Shown: piece by piece, positions 41,720-49,278 of the stretch
How positions within the stretch are numbered: the first letter of the stretch is position 1
Layout: each line of letters opens with the position of its first letter
Assembly: GCF_030160755.1 (NCBI RefSeq)
Contig: NZ_BSOY01000010.1
Span: forward strand, 1-57,829
Direction of reading: 5' to 3'
Length of the DNA: 57,829 nucleotides
Source of the DNA: Brevundimonas denitrificans
GTDB taxonomy: Bacteria; Pseudomonadota; Alphaproteobacteria; Caulobacterales; Caulobacteraceae
Translations under genes and position numbers: made by a program
Notes under the pieces: model-generated
Seen by the model: only the letters and a program-made list of their open reading frames with translations
Databases searched by the model: none
What the model was told of the DNA's origin: nothing

Positions 41720-43288
41720 ATGCGCCTGCCTGATTCCGTCTCCCGCCGTGGACTGATGCTGGCGCTGGGCGCCGGCGGCGTCGCTGTGGGCTCAGGCCGC
41801 CAGGCGCTGGCCGATCCGGTGTTCGCCGAATATCCTTTCCAGCTGGGCATCGCCGCCGGCGATCCCGCCCCCGACGGGTTCGTCATCTGGACCCGGCTGG
41901 CCCCCCGACCGCTCGAGATCGGCCACGGCATGCCCTCGGCGCCCGTGCCGGTGAGGTGGGAAATCGCAACGGATCGCGGCTTTTCCAACGTGGCGCAGAG
42001 AGGCGAGGTGATCGCTCGACCCGAACTCGGCCACGCGGTCCATGTCGAGGTCACGGGGCTGGAGCCCGGCCGGGACTATTTCTACCGCTTCATCGCCGGG
42101 GCCGAGCGCACCCCCTCGGGCCGTGCGAAGACGGCGCCGACGGCGGGCGCCGCAGTGGCCCGGGCCCGGTTCGGCGTGCTCGGCTGCCAGGCCTATGAGC
42201 AGGGCTTCTACACCGCCCATCGCAAGGCGGCGGGCGAGGACCTCGACTTCGTCTACTGCTATGGCGACTACATCTACGAGGGTCGCGGCAACCGCACCTA
42301 CACCGGCTCCGGCGGCACGGTCGAAAACCCGCGCCAGCATCTGGGCGGCGAGATTTACAGCCTCGACGACTACCGGCGGCGCTACGCCCAGTACAAGCTG
42401 GATGCGGACCTGCAGGCCAGCCACGCGGCGACGGCGTGGTACGTGACCTGGGACGATCACGAGGTCGCCAACAACTGGGTTTCGGACCTCGACGACGGCG
42501 TGCCGCCGGAGGTGTTCCTGCTGCGGCGGCAGGCGGCGGCCCAGGCCTTCTACGAACACATGCCGCTGCGCCGCTCGGCCTTCCCGCGCGGGTCGGAGAT
42601 GCAGCTGTACCGCCACGCGGCCTGGGGCGACCTGCTGGACCTGAACTTCCTCGACACCCGCTCCCACCGCTCGGACCAGCCCTGCGACGACGCCTGGGCC
42701 ACGACCTGCGCCGGGGTCTCGGCCGCGAACGCCCAGGTGCTGGGCCAGGCGCAGGAAGCCTGGCTGTACAGAAACCTCGACCAGTCGCGCGCCCACTGGA
42801 AGGTGCTGGCGCAGCAGATCATGGTGATGGACCTGGACCGCAAGGAGGGACCTGAGCCCGGCTACAACCTCGACAGCTGGGCCGGCTATTCGATCCCGCG
42901 CCAGCGGCTGCTGGACCGGCTGCGCGAGCGCCGCATCGGCAACACCGTGGTCCTGACCGGGGACGAACACCAGAATTACGCCGGCGAGCTGTATCGCGAC
43001 AGCCGCAACCCCGAGGGCGCGCCGATCGCCTCGGAGTTCGTCGCGACCTCGATCAGCTCATCGGGCGACGGTCAGGACCAGCGCGCCGAGGGCCGTCGCT
43101 ATCTGGCCGACAATCCGTTCCTGAAATTCAACAACGCCCAGCGCGGCTATGTCGTCTGCGACGTCACGCCCGAACGCTGGCAAACCGAGTTCAAGGTGCT
43201 GGACAAGGTGTCGGAGCGCGGCGGGACGCTGAGCACCCGGGCGAAATTCGCGGTGGCCAGCGGCGACGCCCGGGTAGTCCCGGCCTGA
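41720..43288 (+). CDS. phoD: Alkaline phosphatase D family protein, Tat-exported
   Basis: 522 aa. Tat signal with VSRRGLMLALGAGG (twin Arg at 9-10). Then a fibronectin-like PhoD N-terminal domain (FQLGIAAGDPAPDGFVIWTR) and the PhoD phosphoesterase domain: LDFVYCYGDYIYEG (metal-binding Asp), WYVTWDDHEVANNW, NFLDTRSHR and VVLTGDEHQNYAGEL (His ligand). PhoD enzymes are Ca2+/Fe3+-dependent phosphodiesterases/monoesterases working in the periplasm. Single gene with its own upstream gap of 53 bp. Confidence 0.93.
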   Translation: MRLPDSVSRRGLMLALGAGGVAVGSGRQALADPVFAEYPFQLGIAAGDPAPDGFVIWTRLAPRPLEIGHGMPSAPVPVRWEIATDRGFSNVAQRGEVIARPELGHAVHVEVTGLEPGRDYFYRFIAGAERTPSGRAKTAPTAGAAVARARFGVLGCQAYEQGFYTAHRKAAGEDLDFVYCYGDYIYEGRGNRTYTGSGGTVENPRQHLGGEIYSLDDYRRRYAQYKLDADLQASHAATAWYVTWDDHEVANNWVSDLDDGVPPEVFLLRRQAAAQAFYEHMPLRRSAFPRGSEMQLYRHAAWGDLLDLNFLDTRSHRSDQPCDDAWATTCAGVSAANAQVLGQAQEAWLYRNLDQSRAHWKVLAQQIMVMDLDRKEGPEPGYNLDSWAGYSIPRQRLLDRLRERRIGNTVVLTGDEHQNYAGELYRDSRNPEGAPIASEFVATSISSSGDGQDQRAEGRRYLADNPFLKFNNAQRGYVVCDVTPERWQTEFKVLDKVSERGGTLSTRAKFAVASGDARVVPA

Positions 43289-43294
43289 CAGCCG

Positions 43295-44125
43295 TCAGGA
43301 GGTCGGCAGGTATTCCGCAGGCTCGACGAGGCGGAACCCCGGCGTCGTCTCCACCATCTGCCGGAGCCAGTAGTTGTGGCCCGAGCCGTAGACGACGACG
43401 ATGCGATCCCCGGGCCGCGCGACCTGCAGGAGACGGGCGAATATCTGGGCGTTGCGGGCGTACCAGCGCGCGTTCAGCACCGCGCCGGGCTGGGCGTCTC
43501 CGGCCCCGAAGGTCATCAGGCGCGCATAGAAGCCCTGGTCCCATCGCACCCGCTCGGGCGTATTCATCCGCGCCAGCAGTTGGCTAACGGTTTCGGTCGC
43601 CTGGCGTCGCTCGAGGTCAGCGAGCATGGTCGCGATCTCGCCATGCATGGCGCCGAGACGCTCGCCGGCGCCGTTGGCCTCGGCCCAGAGCTGCACGTCC
43701 TCGAAGGGAAAATAGGACGGCTGGCCCTCGCGGTCCTGCTCGTCGATGGCGTAGACGCGCGCAAGCCCCAGCCGGTGGGCCAGCCGATAGGCGACCTGGA
43801 CCCGTTCGTCGGGGTTGGTCGTCAGGTCCGCCGGGGTGAAGTCCGGGTAGCGGTGATCCAGCAGGGTGGACTGGTCGCGGGCGATCCGTTCGACGGCGAC
43901 GGCGGTCGGCTGGAACCGGGCCAGCGCCTCGGCGACAGCCTCGAGCTCCGCCTGCTTCTCCGGGGTGGTGACCGGATCAATACGGGCGTTGTGCAGGTCC
44001 TGACCCGGGTTGCCCATGTGGTAGGTCCCCAGAACCATGACCTCGATCGGCGCCGGTTCGGGCGTCTGGGCCATGGCGGCGGTCGGCAGGACGAGGGCCA
44101 TCACGGCCGCGAGAAGTTTCAGCAT
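43295..44125 (-). CDS. DUF5694 domain protein, exported
   Basis: 276 aa. Signal peptide MLKLLAAVMALVLPTAAMAQ. EVMVLGTYHMGNPGQDLHNA at the start of the mature part, VAVERIARDQ and VVVYGSGHNYWLRQMVE near the C-terminus match the DUF5694 pattern, related to the TraB/GumN (ChaN-like) fold in which the G-T-Y/F-H and G-x-G-H residues form the putative active site. Function unknown. It ends 6 bp from the convergent phoD stop. Confidence 0.8.
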   Translation of the reverse strand: MLKLLAAVMALVLPTAAMAQTPEPAPIEVMVLGTYHMGNPGQDLHNARIDPVTTPEKQAELEAVAEALARFQPTAVAVERIARDQSTLLDHRYPDFTPADLTTNPDERVQVAYRLAHRLGLARVYAIDEQDREGQPSYFPFEDVQLWAEANGAGERLGAMHGEIATMLADLERRQATETVSQLLARMNTPERVRWDQGFYARLMTFGAGDAQPGAVLNARWYARNAQIFARLLQVARPGDRIVVVYGSGHNYWLRQMVETTPGFRLVEPAEYLPTS

Positions 44126-44232
44126 GGGCAGGGCTCCGGGTCTGGAGACGAGAGGCCGGAACCCGACCGTTCGGATGCAGCGGCCGCGATTTTTTCCGAC
44201 GGGAAGCAGCGGCGGCGGACCTGACCCGTAGC

Positions 44233-44550
44233 CTAGAGGTCCAGCCGGTCCGCCAGCAGGGCGACGAGGCGGTCGGGCTTGCCGTCGAACAGGCGGTCGA
44301 GCAGGTCCTGGACCTCGCCCTCCACATAGGCTTGGCGGTCGATCACGGCATGATAGCGCTGGCGTCCGTCCTCCTTCTGCGAGCGGACGGCGCCCTTCTG
44401 CATCAGGCGATGCAGAAGGGTCTTGATCGTCGCGTCGCCCCAGGCGTTGGCGGCCTTCACCTCCTCGATGAGGCTGGCGAAGGAGAGCGGGCCGCGGGAC
44501 CAGAGGGCGGCGAGGATCGCGCTTTCAGCCTCGGTGACGTGCAGGCGCAC
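44233..44550 (-). CDS. BlaI/MecI/CopY-family transcriptional repressor
   Basis: 105 aa. Winged helix: TEAESAILAALWSRGPLSFA, then WGDATIKTLLHRLMQKGAVR (recognition helix), SQKEDGRQRYHAVIDRQAYV (wing). The C-terminal helices mediate dimerisation. In the classic system a BlaR1 protease senses beta-lactam and cleaves the repressor; no blaR1-like gene is in the window. It lies 5 nt after an ExbB/MotA-like gene and a pair of BlaI-type operators precedes that operon, implying autoregulation. Confidence 0.92.
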   Translation of the reverse strand: MRLHVTEAESAILAALWSRGPLSFASLIEEVKAANAWGDATIKTLLHRLMQKGAVRSQKEDGRQRYHAVIDRQAYVEGEVQDLLDRLFDGKPDRLVALLADRLDL

Positions 44551-44555
44551 CGCCT

Positions 44556-45026
44556 TCAGGATCCCAGGACGGTGCGGTCGATGCGCGCCTCGATGATCCA
44601 GTGACAGATCACGCCGACGACGCCCGCCAGCAGTCCGAGCAGAAACAGCAGGGCAGCCTCGGCGAAGCCCGGCGCCAATACCGCCACTGGGACGGCTGCC
44701 CTGGCGTTGGCGATGCCGATGAAGCCCATGAGCAGCACGTACATCGCACCCATCAACCCCAGCAACGGACCGCCCAACCGCAAGGCGGAAACATAGGCCG
44801 AGCCCCCCGACAGTCGCCGCCCGGACGCCAGCTTGAGCGCTGTGACGATCACGGCGGCCAGCGCACCCACGACCAGCGCCAGCATGACCAGCTTCACGCT
44901 CGGCGCCGCATCACCGAACACATCGCCCGGCGTGAGTCCGGGGGGCGCCGCCAGGGCCACGCCCGGCGACGCCAGCCCGGCCAGGAGGACGGCCATACCG
45001 GCTCCGGAAATTCGAGGATCAGACAT
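44556..45026 (-). CDS. MotA/TolQ/ExbB-like membrane protein
   Basis: 156 aa from ATG at 45026. A signal-like first helix (about residues 8-26) is followed by segments at about 45-65, 82-103 and 117-143. LRLGGPLLGLMGAMYVLLMG and FAEAALLFLLGLLAGVVGVI recall the paired transmembrane helices of TolQ/ExbB/MotA proteins, but the protein is shorter and lacks the cytoplasmic loop. I give the family name with reserve. No ExbD/TolR partner is adjacent. It is the first gene of the BlaI operon, so its expression is probably repressor-controlled. Confidence 0.65.
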   Translation of the reverse strand: MSDPRISGAGMAVLLAGLASPGVALAAPPGLTPGDVFGDAAPSVKLVMLALVVGALAAVIVTALKLASGRRLSGGSAYVSALRLGGPLLGLMGAMYVLLMGFIGIANARAAVPVAVLAPGFAEAALLFLLGLLAGVVGVICHWIIEARIDRTVLGS

Positions 45027-45083
45027 CGAGGCGCTCCTTGGTTGAAATTCGGGAAAGGCGGGGGCCTGCCGCCACACATTGAC

Positions 45084-45116
45084 TACAGCTGTAATCTTGT
45101 GAGATTACGATTGTAA
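45084..45116. promoter_or_regulatory. Tandem BlaI-type operators and promoter region
   Basis: Site 1 is TACAGCTGTA (45084-45093), embedded as ACTACA-GC-TGTAAT, a close match to the BlaI/MecI box TACA-N2-TGTA. Site 2 is TTAC-GATT-GTAA (45105-45116). They are 21 bp apart, start to start. GTAATCT/AGATTAC forms a further inverted repeat between them. On the minus strand TTTACA (45117-45112) could be a -35. The region lies between the divergent ExbB-like and 62-residue protein genes. Confidence 0.75.
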
Positions 45117-45166
45117 ACCTCCCTGTCAAGTCGCCTTGAGCAACAGACGCCCCCTGGAGATTCTTC

Positions 45167-45355
45167 ATGAACGACGCCGGAGCCGCGAGATGCAGGCGAA
45201 TCGAGCAGGCCGACAGGCGGCGCGCACGGGCCGAGAAAATCGAGACCTGGCTGATCGTCGCTCTGGCCGGTCTGGTGCTGTTCAAGGGCGCGCCGGTGAT
45301 CCTCGGGATCGCCCTGGGCATCGGCGAGATGATGGCGGCCCTGACGCGCCTGTAA
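45167..45355 (+). CDS. Small single-pass membrane protein, 62 aa
   Basis: ATG at 45167 with GGAG 6 nt upstream. Residues 1-26 are very basic (RCRRIEQADRRRARAEKIE); residues 27-55 are hydrophobic (TWLIVALAGLVLFKGAPVIL). The form suggests an inner-membrane protein with a cytoplasmic positively charged N-terminus. It is transcribed away from the tandem BlaI operators and may be under the same control as the ExbB-like gene. Family not recognised. Confidence 0.65.
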   Translation: MNDAGAARCRRIEQADRRRARAEKIETWLIVALAGLVLFKGAPVILGIALGIGEMMAALTRL

Positions 45356-45368
45356 GGCGCGGCGCGGA

Positions 45369-46193
45369 TCAGGCCAGAACAGGAACCGCCTGGCTCAACC
45401 GACCGCCGACCCGGATCGGCTCCACCCGTGTGGCCAGTCCCGTCCTGTCGTCCGTCTCGACATAGACGCCGCAGACCGTCGCCGGGCCGTGCGCCGGAAC
45501 GTAGCGGCCGCCCGAAAGGCGGGTGGTGAAGCGCCGCAGCGGCTCTTCCTTCTCATTGCCGATGACGCTGTCGTAGTCGCAGCAGCCGCCCGCGTCGGTC
45601 TGATAGGCCGTGCCGCCGGGCAGGATCTGGCAGTCGGCGGTCGGGACGTGGGTGTGGGTTCCGACCACAAGCGAGGCGCGGCCATCGCAGAAATGGCCCA
45701 TGGCCATTTTCTCCGACGTCGCCTCGCAATGCATGTCGACGATGATGGCGTCGGCGACGGCGCCCATGGGACAGGCCGCCAGCTCCTTCTCGACCGCGCT
45801 GAACGGGCAGTCCATCGGGTCCATGTGGATGCGGCCCAGCACATTCATGACCAGCACCGTCTTGCCGCTGTGGGTCTCGAACAGATTGGCGCCGGCGCCG
45901 GGGGCGTCCATCAGGCGGGGGTAGTTGAGCGGGCGGATCAGGCGCGGCTCGCGCACGATATAGGTCAGGGCCTCGCGCTGGTCCCAGCTGTGGTTGCCCA
46001 GGGTGAGGCAGTCGGCGCCGGCCATGAACAGCTCGCGCGCGGTGTTCTCGGTGATGCCGAATCCGCCCGCGGCGTTCTCGGCGTTGACCACCACGAAGTC
46101 GAGTTTCAGGTCGCGCTTCAGCCCGGGCAGGTGGTCGCTCAGGCCGTCCCGTCCAGACTTGCCGACGACATCACCGAAAAAAGCCAGTCTCAT
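45369..46193 (-). CDS. YmdB/TIGR00282 family metallophosphoesterase
   Basis: 274 aa. MRLAFFGDVVGKSGRDGL (metal-binding Asp), VVVNAENAAGGFGIT (Glu-Asn), LTLGNHSWDQ (Asn-His), VDMHCEATSEKMAMG and VVGTHTHVPTAD (His ligands), a close match to the Bacillus YmdB family, a 2',3'-cyclic nucleotide phosphodiesterase. Its ATG overlaps the stop of fau (ATGA), so it is cotranscribed with it and downstream of 6S RNA. Confidence 0.93.
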   Translation of the reverse strand: MRLAFFGDVVGKSGRDGLSDHLPGLKRDLKLDFVVVNAENAAGGFGITENTARELFMAGADCLTLGNHSWDQREALTYIVREPRLIRPLNYPRLMDAPGAGANLFETHSGKTVLVMNVLGRIHMDPMDCPFSAVEKELAACPMGAVADAIIVDMHCEATSEKMAMGHFCDGRASLVVGTHTHVPTADCQILPGGTAYQTDAGGCCDYDSVIGNEKEEPLRRFTTRLSGGRYVPAHGPATVCGVYVETDDRTGLATRVEPIRVGGRLSQAVPVLA

Positions 46194-46735
46194 GCGAAGG
46201 GTCTATAGCCGGTCTCGGTCAGAACGCCATGCAGACGGACGTCGTGGGCCTCGACGGGCAGTTCATCGACCTCCTGCCCCGCATAGGCGAAGCCGATCCG
46301 GGCGACGTCGGGGCGCGCCCCGAAGGTCCGATCGTAATAGCCCCCACCCTGCCCCAGACGTCCGCCCCGGGCGTCGAAGGCCAGTAGCGGCGTCAGGATC
46401 AGGTCGGGATCGACGACCCCGGCGAGCGGAAACGGGGCCGGCACACCCGCCTCGTCCAGTTCCAGCGGCTCGCCGGGCGACCAGCGGCGGAAGATCATCG
46501 GCGCATCGCGCTCCACCACGACCGGAAGGCACAGTTCGCGGCCCGCCCGCTCCAAGGCCAGCGAAAGGGCCGCCACGTCCAGTTCCGAGCCGATGGCGCG
46601 ATAGACGGCGACAATCCGGCCGGGCGGGAGGGCTCCGGCCTGTTCCGCCGCGCGGTCCGCGGCGCCCGCATCCAGCCCGGCCAGACGTTTGCGCGTGGCC
46701 CGCATCGCGGCGCGAAGCTGATGCTTGTCGGTCAT
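46190..46735 (-). CDS. fau: 5-formyltetrahydrofolate cyclo-ligase
   Basis: 181 aa from ATG at 46735. KHQLRAAMRATRKRLAGLDA starts the family domain; LTPLLAFDARGGRLGQGGGY followed by YDRTFGA is the ATP- and substrate-binding signature. It converts 5-formyl-THF to 5,10-methenyl-THF. In many proteobacteria this gene (ygfA/fau) lies directly downstream of 6S RNA, as here. The longer upstream frame would run towards the 6S region and is rejected. Confidence 0.93.
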   Translation of the reverse strand: MTDKHQLRAAMRATRKRLAGLDAGAADRAAEQAGALPPGRIVAVYRAIGSELDVAALSLALERAGRELCLPVVVERDAPMIFRRWSPGEPLELDEAGVPAPFPLAGVVDPDLILTPLLAFDARGGRLGQGGGYYDRTFGARPDVARIGFAYAGQEVDELPVEAHDVRLHGVLTETGYRPFA

Positions 46736-46844
46736 GGGAGGAACCGTCCGGCCGCGTCGAACACGCCCCGCAGCCCTAACGCGCGCGCGGACCGCGCTCA
46801 AGCCGTGAGCCGCCGCGCGGCGAGCAATAGCGCAGGAAGGGAAG

Positions 46845-47015
46845 GTTGGCGGCGCCGCAAGAACCGTGAAGGGCGTTTAAATCCTCTCGACCTGGGTAGC
46901 CAGGTGGGCGCCGTGTGCCCAGGCCCACGGGCCTGATCAGGGACAGCTCCCTTTGAGTGAATTAAGGTCGCAAGGAAATGTTGCCTTCGACGAGAGCCGC
47001 AGCAGGACCCGCCGT
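46845..47015 (-). ncRNA. ssrS: 6S RNA
   Basis: A minus-strand RNA of about 170 nt directly upstream of fau, the conserved site of ssrS. The ends pair: GGCGG and TGCTGC on the 5' side with GCGGCG and CCGCC on the 3' side. Inside are TTAATTCACTC, the hairpin AGGGA-GCTG-TCCCT, CAGGCCC/GGGCCTG and ACCTGG/CCAGGT, then CGAGAGGATTTAA, which resembles alphaproteobacterial 6S RNAs as I recall them. 6S mimics an open promoter and binds sigma-70 RNA polymerase. Ends are estimates. The region has no credible protein gene. Confidence 0.75.
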
Positions 47016-47020
47016 CGAGC

Positions 47021-47049
47021 AAGATAGTCCCTAAGCCGGGGCGGAACAA
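47021..47049 (-). promoter_or_regulatory. Putative 6S RNA promoter
   Basis: On the minus strand TTGTTC (47049-47044), a 17-nt spacer and TATCTT (47026-47021) lie just before the estimated 5' end of 6S RNA at about 47015. Spacing is ideal; the hexamers match the consensus moderately. Confidence 0.45.
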
Positions 47050-47058
47050 TGGCCGGAC

Positions 47059-48411
47059 TCAGTCCCGCGTGAACCGGGACGGCGCCGGCTCGTCGATCCG
47101 CTGCATCTCGAGGGCGTCGCCAGTCAGCCGGAAGCGCAACCGGTCGTCGTAGCCTTCCACCGAGAAGAGAGAATCGGCGGTCATGGGCACCAGCTTCGCC
47201 TTCTGGCCATTGGCGCGTCGCCAGACCAGGCCGCCGTCCTCGAACAGGATGACGCGGCCGCCGTAGGTTCCCGCCAGGGCCTGCAGACGGTCGGGCGCGA
47301 TGGTGGGCGGATGCAGCCGGGCGCGGACGGCGGTCTGGGCCCATTCCCAACCGGCGCGGTCGACCGGGTCGGCCCCGGCCCGGGCCAGCAGCGTCTCCAG
47401 CGCCTGCGCCGCCGCCGTGTCCAGCGCGGCGTCCGGATCCACGGCGACATCCGGGCTGACGCCGGCGCCCTCCCAATTCGTTCCGGACAGGGGATGAACC
47501 GGGCGGCCGTAGGAGACGCTCAGCATGAAGCCGGGCGCAACGGGGAAGAAGGTGTTGTTGTTGGCCGCCCCGGCCGTGGTCGCGCCGATCAGCGTTCCCA
47601 GCCGGAATTGCTGGACGTCATAGGCGAAGGCCTCGGCCGCCGATCCGACCTGCCGGTTGATCAGGACATAGAGGGGCTTGCCGCGCACGCGCCCGGCCGG
47701 AAGATTGTCGAGCGTGCGTGACTGGACCGGATCCTTGCCCGCCTCCAGGAAGGTGATGTCGAGCTGGTCCGGCTCCATGAAATGGCTGAGCAGGTAGCGC
47801 ACGGCGGCATGGTCCCCGCCTCCGTTGCCCCGCAGATCGATGATCAGGGCGTCGCCGTCGCGCAGGAAGCGCATGGCGTCGTCGTAGGCCTGTCCCGTGC
47901 GGTCGGCGACCCAGTGGAACTGGCCGATGCGGAGGTACCGGATATTGCCGGGCAGGATGCGCATCTCGGTCAGGCCGTGGTTGCTGCGCAGTGCGGCGGC
48001 GGCCCAGATGGCCTGGAAGGCCGGATTGTCCGCGGTCTCCACCTCGGACCCCGCGACCGCCGCGTATTCATCCGGCGCATGGTTCAGATACATGTGGCCG
48101 TCGCCGCTCGACTCGCGCAGGTCGGCGGTCACGCGCTCGGCGAAAACACTGGGGTCGGCGGTGTCGTAACGTCCGCTGGACAGTCCTTCGTTCAGTCGGT
48201 CCCGGATGGCGGCGACGCGATCGGGAAAGACATACCGGGTTTGCACCGTCTGGAGGATCGTCGCGACGGCGGCGGCGCGCTGCCCGCCGTTCAACGGGGC
48301 CATGGCTTCAGCGCGGGCGACCGGCGCCGGCGCCGCCTGCTGGGCCAGGGCAGGCGTCCCGGCGAGGCCGGCCAGGGCGCAGACGGACAGGAACAGGCGA
48401 ACCCGGTTCAT
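47059..48411 (-). CDS. S41 family peptidase, exported
   Basis: 450 aa. Signal peptide MNRVRLFLSVCALAGLAGTP, cleavage near ALAQ. The S41 core includes ALIIDLRGNGGGDHAAVRYL, GKPLYVLINRQVGSAAEAFA (catalytic Ser in SAAE) and GTLIGATTAGAANNN. The C-terminal 70 residues (LAGTYGGRVILFEDGGLVWR) look like a DUF3471-type beta domain seen on hydrolases. No PDZ domain is obvious. The form is of the tricorn/IRBP-like S41 branch. Its ATG overlaps the MarR stop (ATGA), so the regulator and peptidase form one operon. Confidence 0.88.
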   Translation of the reverse strand: MNRVRLFLSVCALAGLAGTPALAQQAAPAPVARAEAMAPLNGGQRAAAVATILQTVQTRYVFPDRVAAIRDRLNEGLSSGRYDTADPSVFAERVTADLRESSGDGHMYLNHAPDEYAAVAGSEVETADNPAFQAIWAAAALRSNHGLTEMRILPGNIRYLRIGQFHWVADRTGQAYDDAMRFLRDGDALIIDLRGNGGGDHAAVRYLLSHFMEPDQLDITFLEAGKDPVQSRTLDNLPAGRVRGKPLYVLINRQVGSAAEAFAYDVQQFRLGTLIGATTAGAANNNTFFPVAPGFMLSVSYGRPVHPLSGTNWEGAGVSPDVAVDPDAALDTAAAQALETLLARAGADPVDRAGWEWAQTAVRARLHPPTIAPDRLQALAGTYGGRVILFEDGGLVWRRANGQKAKLVPMTADSLFSVEGYDDRLRFRLTGDALEMQRIDEPAPSRFTRD

Positions 48412-48890
48412 CGATTGACTCCATGATTGTCGGAAGAAGCCGCCGCGAGGCGGTCGGCGAGAGGACGGCGCTCGAGGGCTTCGAGCGCCCGGATCAGGAC
48501 GCCCGCGAGGGGCTGGCCGACGTCCTCGTCCAGCGAGCGGGAGGCGGCCTCCGTGGCGGCCCAGCACTGCTCCAGTCGAGGCAGGCTCTCCCTCGCGAAC
48601 GGGGTGAGCGTCACGATGCGCTCGCGGGCGTCGGTCCCCGCTTCGAGCGAGACCCAGCCGCGCGCCGCCATCTGGGTGATGGTCTGGCTGACGGCGGAAT
48701 GGCTGACCCCGGTGTGCCGGGACAGCGCGCGAAGGGTCGCCGGGCCCTTGTTGAGCAGGGCGCGGAAGATGGGGGTGAACCGGGGCCGATAATCCAGCCC
48801 CGCGTCGGCGTAGGCCTGTTCGACCGCTCCATCCAGATGGTCGATGAGCCGGCGAAGAAGGACCCCGTGGGTCTGGAGAGAATAAGGCAT
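48408..48890 (-). CDS. MarR family transcriptional regulator
   Basis: 160 aa from ATG at 48890. Winged helix: FRALLNKGPATLRALSRHTG, VSHSAVSQTITQMAARGWVS (recognition helix), LEAGTDARERIVTLTPFARE (wing). The ATG at 48890 has no Shine-Dalgarno but is 4 nt from a 26-bp AT-rich palindrome, suggesting an autoregulated, possibly leaderless transcript; a TTG at 48932 is the alternative, placing the palindrome inside the gene. It is coupled with the S41 peptidase downstream, its likely target. Ligand unknown. Confidence 0.85.
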   Translation of the reverse strand: MPYSLQTHGVLLRRLIDHLDGAVEQAYADAGLDYRPRFTPIFRALLNKGPATLRALSRHTGVSHSAVSQTITQMAARGWVSLEAGTDARERIVTLTPFARESLPRLEQCWAATEAASRSLDEDVGQPLAGVLIRALEALERRPLADRLAAASSDNHGVNR

Positions 48891-48894
48891 GGGG

Positions 48895-48920
48895 GAGATA
48901 TATAAGGGCTTATATATCTC
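48895..48920. promoter_or_regulatory. 26-bp perfect palindrome, probable MarR operator
   Basis: GAGATATATAAG (48895-48906), GG, CTTATATATCTC (48909-48920). Both arms match exactly over 12 bases in an otherwise GC-rich region. The arm nearest the MarR gene provides a TATAT-type -10 about 10 nt before the ATG at 48890. Position and symmetry are those expected for an autorepressor site. Confidence 0.75.
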
Positions 48921-48966
48921 CTCAAATGACAAATTCGACAGCCTTCAGGCGTCGGTGTGTTCGTCG

Positions 48967-49278
48967 TCACAGTCCCTGGGCGATCTTCTCCAGCCGCGCG
49001 GCCACGGCGTTCAGCGCCTCGGCCACGCCATCGCTCGATGCGGCGGCGGCGACGGCGGACGCGCCCGGATTGCCGAGGCGAACCTCATGCAGTTCGTCGG
49101 CCAGCATGAGGCCCGCCATGAGGAACAGGCGGATGTCGCCGACATGGCCGACCTCGCCCGCCACCTGACGCACATGGCCGTCAAACTGTTTGGCCAGGAT
49201 GCGGACCCGCTCCTCCTGGCCGTCGGCGCAACCGACGGCGTAGGGGCGGCCGTTGATCTCGACGGTCACCGTCGCCAT
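48967..49278 (-). CDS. zapA: Cell division protein ZapA
   Basis: 103 aa. MATVTVEINGRPYAVGCADG, QEERVRILAKQFDGHVRQVA, then DIRLFLMAGLMLADELHEVR and a C-terminal coiled coil ending AARLEKIAQGL. ZapA crosslinks FtsZ filaments at the division site. Its ATG overlaps the stop of the ZauP-like gene by one base (TGATG), so the two are coupled, as in Caulobacter. In many proteobacteria 6S RNA follows zapA directly; here a MarR-peptidase pair lies between. Confidence 0.92.
   Translation of the reverse strand: MATVTVEINGRPYAVGCADGQEERVRILAKQFDGHVRQVAGEVGHVGDIRLFLMAGLMLADELHEVRLGNPGASAVAAAASSDGVAEALNAVAARLEKIAQGL

Noticed and set aside
46880..46895. tRNA-like GGTCGAGAGGATT sequence on the minus strand
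   Set aside because: It resembles a T-loop only superficially; no acceptor stem or anticodon arm surrounds it, and it is part of the 6S RNA.
46798..47049. An 83-codon minus-strand frame in the 6S RNA region
   Set aside because: No protein-like composition, and the region fits 6S RNA by position, paired ends and hairpins.
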